Assembly (NCBI GenBank): GCA_039182715.1
Contig: JBCDBY010000198.1
Location: 1-8,568 of the forward strand
DNA from: JBCDBY01 sp039182715
GTDB taxonomy: Bacteria > Planctomycetota > PLA2
Direction: 5' to 3'
DNA: 8,568 bases
In this document: positions 5,073-8,568 of the stretch, one piece after another
Layout of the letters: each line of letters opens with the position of its first letter
Position numbering within the stretch: position 1 is the stretch's first letter
Notes under the pieces: generated by a model
Told to the model about the DNA's origin: nothing
Databases searched by the model: none
What the model saw: only the letters and a program-made list of their open reading frames with translations
Made by a program: the position numbers and the translations under genes

Positions 5073-6916
5073 TAGACGTTTTGACCGACCGGCCGCTCCT
5101 GGGTGACGGCGCCATGGGAACGCTCCTGCATGCCAAGGGGGTGCCGTACGACCAGTGCTTCGAGGCGCTGAACCTCCATCGGCCGGAGCTCGTCCGGGGC
5201 GTGCACGAGACGTACATCGCGGCGGGCGCGCAGGTCATCGAGACCAACACCTTCGGCGCCAATCGCGACCGGCTCGAGTCGTCCGGCGCCGACGAGCGCG
5301 TGGCGGAAATCAACCATGCGGGCGCCCGGCTGGCGCGCATGGCGGCCGCGGGCCACGACGTCTTCGTGGCGGGCTCGATGGGGCCGGTGTCCAACGAGTC
5401 GCGCCGGCCCGGCGGGCTCGGCGATGTCGCGCTGCGCGCGATCTTCCGCGAGCAGGCGCAGGCGCTGATCGAAGGCGGCGTCGACCTGCTGCTGCTGGAG
5501 ACGTTTACCGACGTCCGCACGCTGCGGCTCGCCTACGAGGAGGCGCGCGCGGTCGCCGACGGCAAGCCGGTGCTCACGCAGATGGCGTTCCTCGAGCGTT
5601 CCGGCACCTTCAGCGGCGACGATCCGGAGTCGTCGCTCACCGAGCTGTGGCGCATGGGCGCCGACGGCGTCGGCGTCAACTGCGGGCGCGGCCCGAAGCT
5701 GGTCTACGAGATCCTCGAGGCCTTCGCGCCGACCACCGGCGTGCCGCTGACCGCGTTCTTCAACTCCGGTTCGCCCGACCTCGTGAACGGGCGACACATG
5801 TACCTCAAGCGCCCCGAGTATCTCGCGGAGATGGCGGAGCGCCTGGTCTCGATCGGCGTGAACCTGGTGGGCGGCTGCTGCGGCACCACACCGGACGACA
5901 TCGCCTGCATCGCGGAGCGGCTGCGCGACACGAAGCTGACCAGGCGCGTCGCCGTCGAGCCGCCGCCGCGGGTCGAGGTGACGGACGACTTCGAGCCGGT
6001 CTTCCGCCCCTCGTTCCTCGATCAGGACGACGCCATCCCGTCGGTGATCGCCGAACTCGACCCGCCGCGCGGTCTCGACTACGAGAAGGTGCTGGTTGGG
6101 GCGCAGCGCATGGCGGAGGTCGGCGTCGATCTCGTCAGCGTCGCCGAGAACCCGCTTGCCAGCCCGCGCATGGGCAACCTCGCGATGGCGATGCTCATGA
6201 AGCAGCACGCCGGCGTCGAGCCGCTGGTGCACTTCACCTGCCGCGACCGCAACCTGATCGGGTTGCAGTCCGACATCATGGGCGCGTTCGCCATGGGGTT
6301 GCGTTACATCCTCTGCATCACCGGCGACCCGGTGCCGCGCGGCGGCGAGTTCGGGGCGAAGGGCGTCTACGACGTGGCTTCGTTCGGGCTGGTGCAGATG
6401 GTCGACGGCCTCAACCGCGGCCGCAACGCCGCGGGCGCGTCCATCGTGCGTCCCACGCGGCTGCGCATCGGCGTGGCGTTCAACTCGAACCAGAAGCACC
6501 TGCACGTCGCGGTCGGCCGCCTGGAAAAGAAGCAGAAGCTCGGCGCGCAGTACATGCTCACCCAGCCCTGCTGGGACCCCGGCCGCATCGTCGAGGTTTT
6601 CGAGAAGACCGCCGAGATCCCGGTCAAGCGCTACATGGGCCTGATGCCGTTCGCGTCGGAGAAGAACTGCGAGTTCCTGCACAACGAGGTGCCGGGAATG
6701 ACGGTGCCCGACGAGGTGCGAGCGCGCATGAAGGGACTGTCCGGGAAGAAGGGGCGCGACATGGGGGCCCGCATCTGCGAGGAGCTCATCGACGTCATCG
6801 CCGAGCACTCCGGGCGCGTCTATCTCATCACGCCCTTCAACCACTTCGAGACGACGGCGCGCCTGACCGAGTACTTCCAGGCGAAGAAGCGCGCGCAAGC
6901 GAGAGCGGAGGCCTGA
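5063..6916 (+). CDS. Bifunctional homocysteine S-methyltransferase / 5,10-methylenetetrahydrofolate reductase
   Basis: This fused enzyme of 617 residues (from GTG 5063) resembles YitJ-type proteins of similar length. Residues about 1-290 are the homocysteine methyltransferase barrel: FLDVLTDRPLLGDGAMGT at the N-terminus, ETNTFGANRDR, and the zinc ligands in GVNC (Cys207) and GGCCGT (Cys272, Cys273), all present. Residues about 325-610 are the MetF-type flavin reductase barrel: AELDPPRG, HFTCRDRN, CITGDP, and a final ITPFNHFE. The reductase makes 5-methyl-THF from 5,10-methylene-THF, and the other domain methylates homocysteine to methionine; whether methyl-THF is its direct donor is not settled by sequence. 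TTG 5042 gives a version 7 residues longer. I prefer GTG 5063 because it places FLDVL where the family begins, although neither has a good Shine-Dalgarno. The next gene overlaps by 1 nt. Confidence 0.93.
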   Translation: MQFLDVLTDRPLLGDGAMGTLLHAKGVPYDQCFEALNLHRPELVRGVHETYIAAGAQVIETNTFGANRDRLESSGADERVAEINHAGARLARMAAAGHDVFVAGSMGPVSNESRRPGGLGDVALRAIFREQAQALIEGGVDLLLLETFTDVRTLRLAYEEARAVADGKPVLTQMAFLERSGTFSGDDPESSLTELWRMGADGVGVNCGRGPKLVYEILEAFAPTTGVPLTAFFNSGSPDLVNGRHMYLKRPEYLAEMAERLVSIGVNLVGGCCGTTPDDIACIAERLRDTKLTRRVAVEPPPRVEVTDDFEPVFRPSFLDQDDAIPSVIAELDPPRGLDYEKVLVGAQRMAEVGVDLVSVAENPLASPRMGNLAMAMLMKQHAGVEPLVHFTCRDRNLIGLQSDIMGAFAMGLRYILCITGDPVPRGGEFGAKGVYDVASFGLVQMVDGLNRGRNAAGASIVRPTRLRIGVAFNSNQKHLHVAVGRLEKKQKLGAQYMLTQPCWDPGRIVEVFEKTAEIPVKRYMGLMPFASEKNCEFLHNEVPGMTVPDEVRARMKGLSGKKGRDMGARICEELIDVIAEHSGRVYLITPFNHFETTARLTEYFQAKKRAQARAEA

Positions 6917-8520
6917 TGGCGCTGTTCGGGAAATCGAGGGCGGACGACGCCGCGCTGGCCGCGCGCTACAAGCGGATGCTCACGCTCGCCAAGAGCCTCG
7001 CCTCGGAGCGCGATCTCAAGAAGGTGCTCACCGTTGCGGTCGACGCGATCGTGGAGTTCACCAACGCCGAGCGCGCCTTCGTCTGGCTCGGCGACGTGGA
7101 GAGCGGATCGGTGGCGGTGGCGCGCAACCTCGACAAGGAGTACGTGCGCAAGCCGGCGGGCAAGTTGAGCCGCTCGATCCTCGGGCGCGTCATGGAGTCG
7201 AGCGAGACCGTGCTCACCGACAACGCGTCGGAGGACTCCGAGTTCCTCGGCAGCCAGTCGATCGGCGAGATGAAGCTGCGTTCGGTCATCTGCACGCCGC
7301 TGAGCGTGCACGGCAACACGATCGGCGCGATCTATGTCGATCATCGCTTCCAGGACGCCGAGTTCGAGCAGGAGGATCTCGCGCTGCTCGACGAGTTCGG
7401 CGACCTCGCCGCGATCGCGATCGAGACGGCACGCCTGTTCGAGGAGAACCAGACGCAACGCAAGCGGCTCGAGGAACTCAACGAGCAGCTGTCGAAGGAG
7501 GTCGCCGAGCAGAACGCGGAGGTCGAGAGCTACCGCCGCAAGCTGCGCTCGCTCAAGCCGCGCGACAAGTACCGGTACGACTACTCGAAGATCATCGGGA
7601 GCTCGCCCGCCATCCGCGAGGTCTTCTCGATTCTCGATCGCGTCATCCCGACCGAGTTCCCGGTGCTGATCCAGGGCGAGAGCGGGACCGGCAAGGAGCT
7701 GGTCGCCGCCGCCGTTCACGCCAACGGCCAGCGCAACGACAAGCCCTACCTGACCGAGAATTGCGGCGCGGTGCCGGAGTCGCTGCTGGAGAGCGAGCTC
7801 TTCGGCCACGTGCGCGGCGCCTTCACCGGCGCGGAGCGCACGCGCGACGGTCTCTTCCAGCAGGCCGACGGCGGGACGCTCTTCCTCGACGAGATCGGCG
7901 AGATGTCGCCGACGATGCAGACCAAGCTGCTGCGCGCGCTGCAGGAGGGCGAGGTGCGCAAGGTGGGCTCGACGACCGTCGAGAAGGTTGACGTGCGCGT
8001 GCTGTCCGCGACGAATCGCGACCTGCGCGAGCGCGTGGCCGAAGGCGCGTTCCGCGAGGATCTTTTCTACCGGCTGAACGTCGTCGGCATCCGGCTGCCT
8101 CCGCTGCGCGAGCGGCGCGAGGACATCGAGCCGCTGCTGCAGCACTTCCTCGATCAGGCGTGCATCGACGCGCGCTGCGAGCAGAAGAAGTTCAGCGCCG
8201 CCGCGCTCAAGCTGCTCACCGCGCACAGCTGGCCCGGCAACGTCCGCGAGCTGCAGAACGAGGTGAAGCGTCTCGTCGCGCTGGCCGACGACGTCATCGG
8301 CCCCGAGCTTCTCGACAACCTGCGCGCCGGCGCCACCAAGACGCCCGCCGCCAGCCGCGGCAGCCTCGCGGGACAGACGCTCAAGGACCTCGAGCGCCAG
8401 GCCATCGCCGAAACGCTCAAACTCACCGGCGGCAACAAGGCGGAAACCGCCAAGCGCCTCGGCATCTCCCGCCGCGCCCTCTACGACAAGATCGAGAAGT
8501 ACGGTCTCAAGGAGGGCTAG
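6916..8520 (+). CDS. GAF-domain sigma-54-dependent transcriptional activator
   Basis: This 534-residue enhancer-binding protein has a GAF sensor at about 25-175 and a coiled-coil linker at about 176-212. A complete AAA+ module follows at about 223-455, then a Fis-type helix-turn-helix at about 487-532 (GGNKAETAKRLGISRRALYDK). Walker A is GESGTGKE (Lys260), the sigma-54-contacting loop is an intact GAFTGA (301-306), Walker B is LFLDEIGE (Asp325-Glu326), sensor I is ATNRDL, the arginine-finger region is FREDLFYRL, and sensor II is WPGNVREL. It should therefore hydrolyse ATP and open sigma-54 promoters. There is no receiver domain, so control is probably through ligand binding to the GAF domain rather than phosphorylation. 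ATG 6916 overlaps the stop of the upstream gene (TGATG), implying translational coupling. I found no convincing sigma-54 promoter in the window, so its target lies elsewhere or is too divergent for me to see. Confidence 0.95.
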   Translation: MALFGKSRADDAALAARYKRMLTLAKSLASERDLKKVLTVAVDAIVEFTNAERAFVWLGDVESGSVAVARNLDKEYVRKPAGKLSRSILGRVMESSETVLTDNASEDSEFLGSQSIGEMKLRSVICTPLSVHGNTIGAIYVDHRFQDAEFEQEDLALLDEFGDLAAIAIETARLFEENQTQRKRLEELNEQLSKEVAEQNAEVESYRRKLRSLKPRDKYRYDYSKIIGSSPAIREVFSILDRVIPTEFPVLIQGESGTGKELVAAAVHANGQRNDKPYLTENCGAVPESLLESELFGHVRGAFTGAERTRDGLFQQADGGTLFLDEIGEMSPTMQTKLLRALQEGEVRKVGSTTVEKVDVRVLSATNRDLRERVAEGAFREDLFYRLNVVGIRLPPLRERREDIEPLLQHFLDQACIDARCEQKKFSAAALKLLTAHSWPGNVRELQNEVKRLVALADDVIGPELLDNLRAGATKTPAASRGSLAGQTLKDLERQAIAETLKLTGGNKAETAKRLGISRRALYDKIEKYGLKEG

Positions 8521-8544
8521 GGGCTAGGGGCCAGGAGCTAGGGG
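8517..8544. repeat. Short 7-nt tandem repeat at the end of the last gene
   Basis: Four contiguous 7-mers start inside the TAG stop context: CTAGGGG, CTAGGGG, a degenerate CCAGGAG, and CTAGGGG. The window ends shortly after, so the full extent of the array is unknown. Simple G-rich arrays of this kind occur between genes in some high-GC bacteria. No function is assigned. Confidence 0.6.
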
Positions 8545-8568
8545 CCGGAGTCCTTCGGGCCTCGAAAC

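Noticed and set aside
5037..5075. 12-codon leader ORF (ATG 5037 to TAG 5073) before the methyltransferase/reductase
   Set aside because: The nearest Shine-Dalgarno-like GGAG is about 15 nt upstream, too far, and the peptide (MSCETARFLCSF) has no attenuator-like run of Met or other regulatory codons.
5155..6915. Upstream extension of the sigma-54 activator frame to 5155
   Set aside because: The extension is an Arg-rich shadow of the methyltransferase/reductase. The real start is ATG 6916, followed at once by sequence leading into the GAF domain.
1..8568. CRISPR arrays, tRNA/rRNA genes, insertion sequences
   Set aside because: I saw no regular repeat-spacer pattern, no cloverleaf or rRNA signature, and no transposase motifs or terminal repeats with target duplications.

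Overview
This is a GC-rich window of ordinary bacterial chromosome. The coding frames have strong G/C bias at third positions, as expected of a high-GC Gram-negative. The gene content (a secreted DUF4838 protein, a fused homocysteine methyltransferase/MTHFR, a GAF-AAA+ sigma-54 activator, and a probable selenoprotein) fits a deltaproteobacterial/myxobacterial or planctomycete-like lineage. I cannot fix the phylum. TGA acts as a normal stop for several genes here, so the code looks standard.

Layout. (1) Positions 2-163 (+) are the 3' end of an unidentified gene, overlapping by 11 nt (2) an alpha/beta hydrolase, 153-980 (+). (3) Convergent with it is a DUF4838 / alpha-glucuronidase-like secreted protein, 986-3043 (-). 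(4) A 243-bp divergent intergenic region holds two inverted repeats and a textbook Shine-Dalgarno. (5) Positions 3287-4033 (+) hold the most interesting object: a signal-peptide ORF ending at an in-frame TGA that reads straight into a thioredoxin-like protein. A compact stem-loop with a GU-containing loop begins 11 nt after the TGA. I read the TGA as selenocysteine (Sec28). (6) A strong intrinsic terminator follows at 4056-4097. (7) A LysR-family regulator at 4121-5026 (+) resembles, in its effector domain, the subfamily linked to selenium metabolism. (8) A two-domain homocysteine S-methyltransferase/methylenetetrahydrofolate reductase runs from about 5063 to 6916 (+), with a perfect 10-bp hairpin around its start. 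(9) A GAF/sigma-54 activator at 6916-8520 (+) overlaps it by 1 nt. (10) A short 7-nt tandem repeat begins at the stop of the last gene.

How they may work together. lysR, the methyltransferase/reductase and the sigma-54 activator lie head to tail with tiny gaps and look co-transcribed, suggesting regulated methionine/one-carbon metabolism. The candidate selenoprotein has its own ribosome-binding site and terminator. If decoded as proposed, its exported form begins Gly-Sec-Cys-Gly, the mirror of the Gly-Cys-Sec-Gly redox motif of animal thioredoxin reductase, on a thioredoxin-like fold that has lost its own CXXC. A conventional gene caller would start this protein at the internal ATG 3392 and lose both the signal peptide and the proposed active site.
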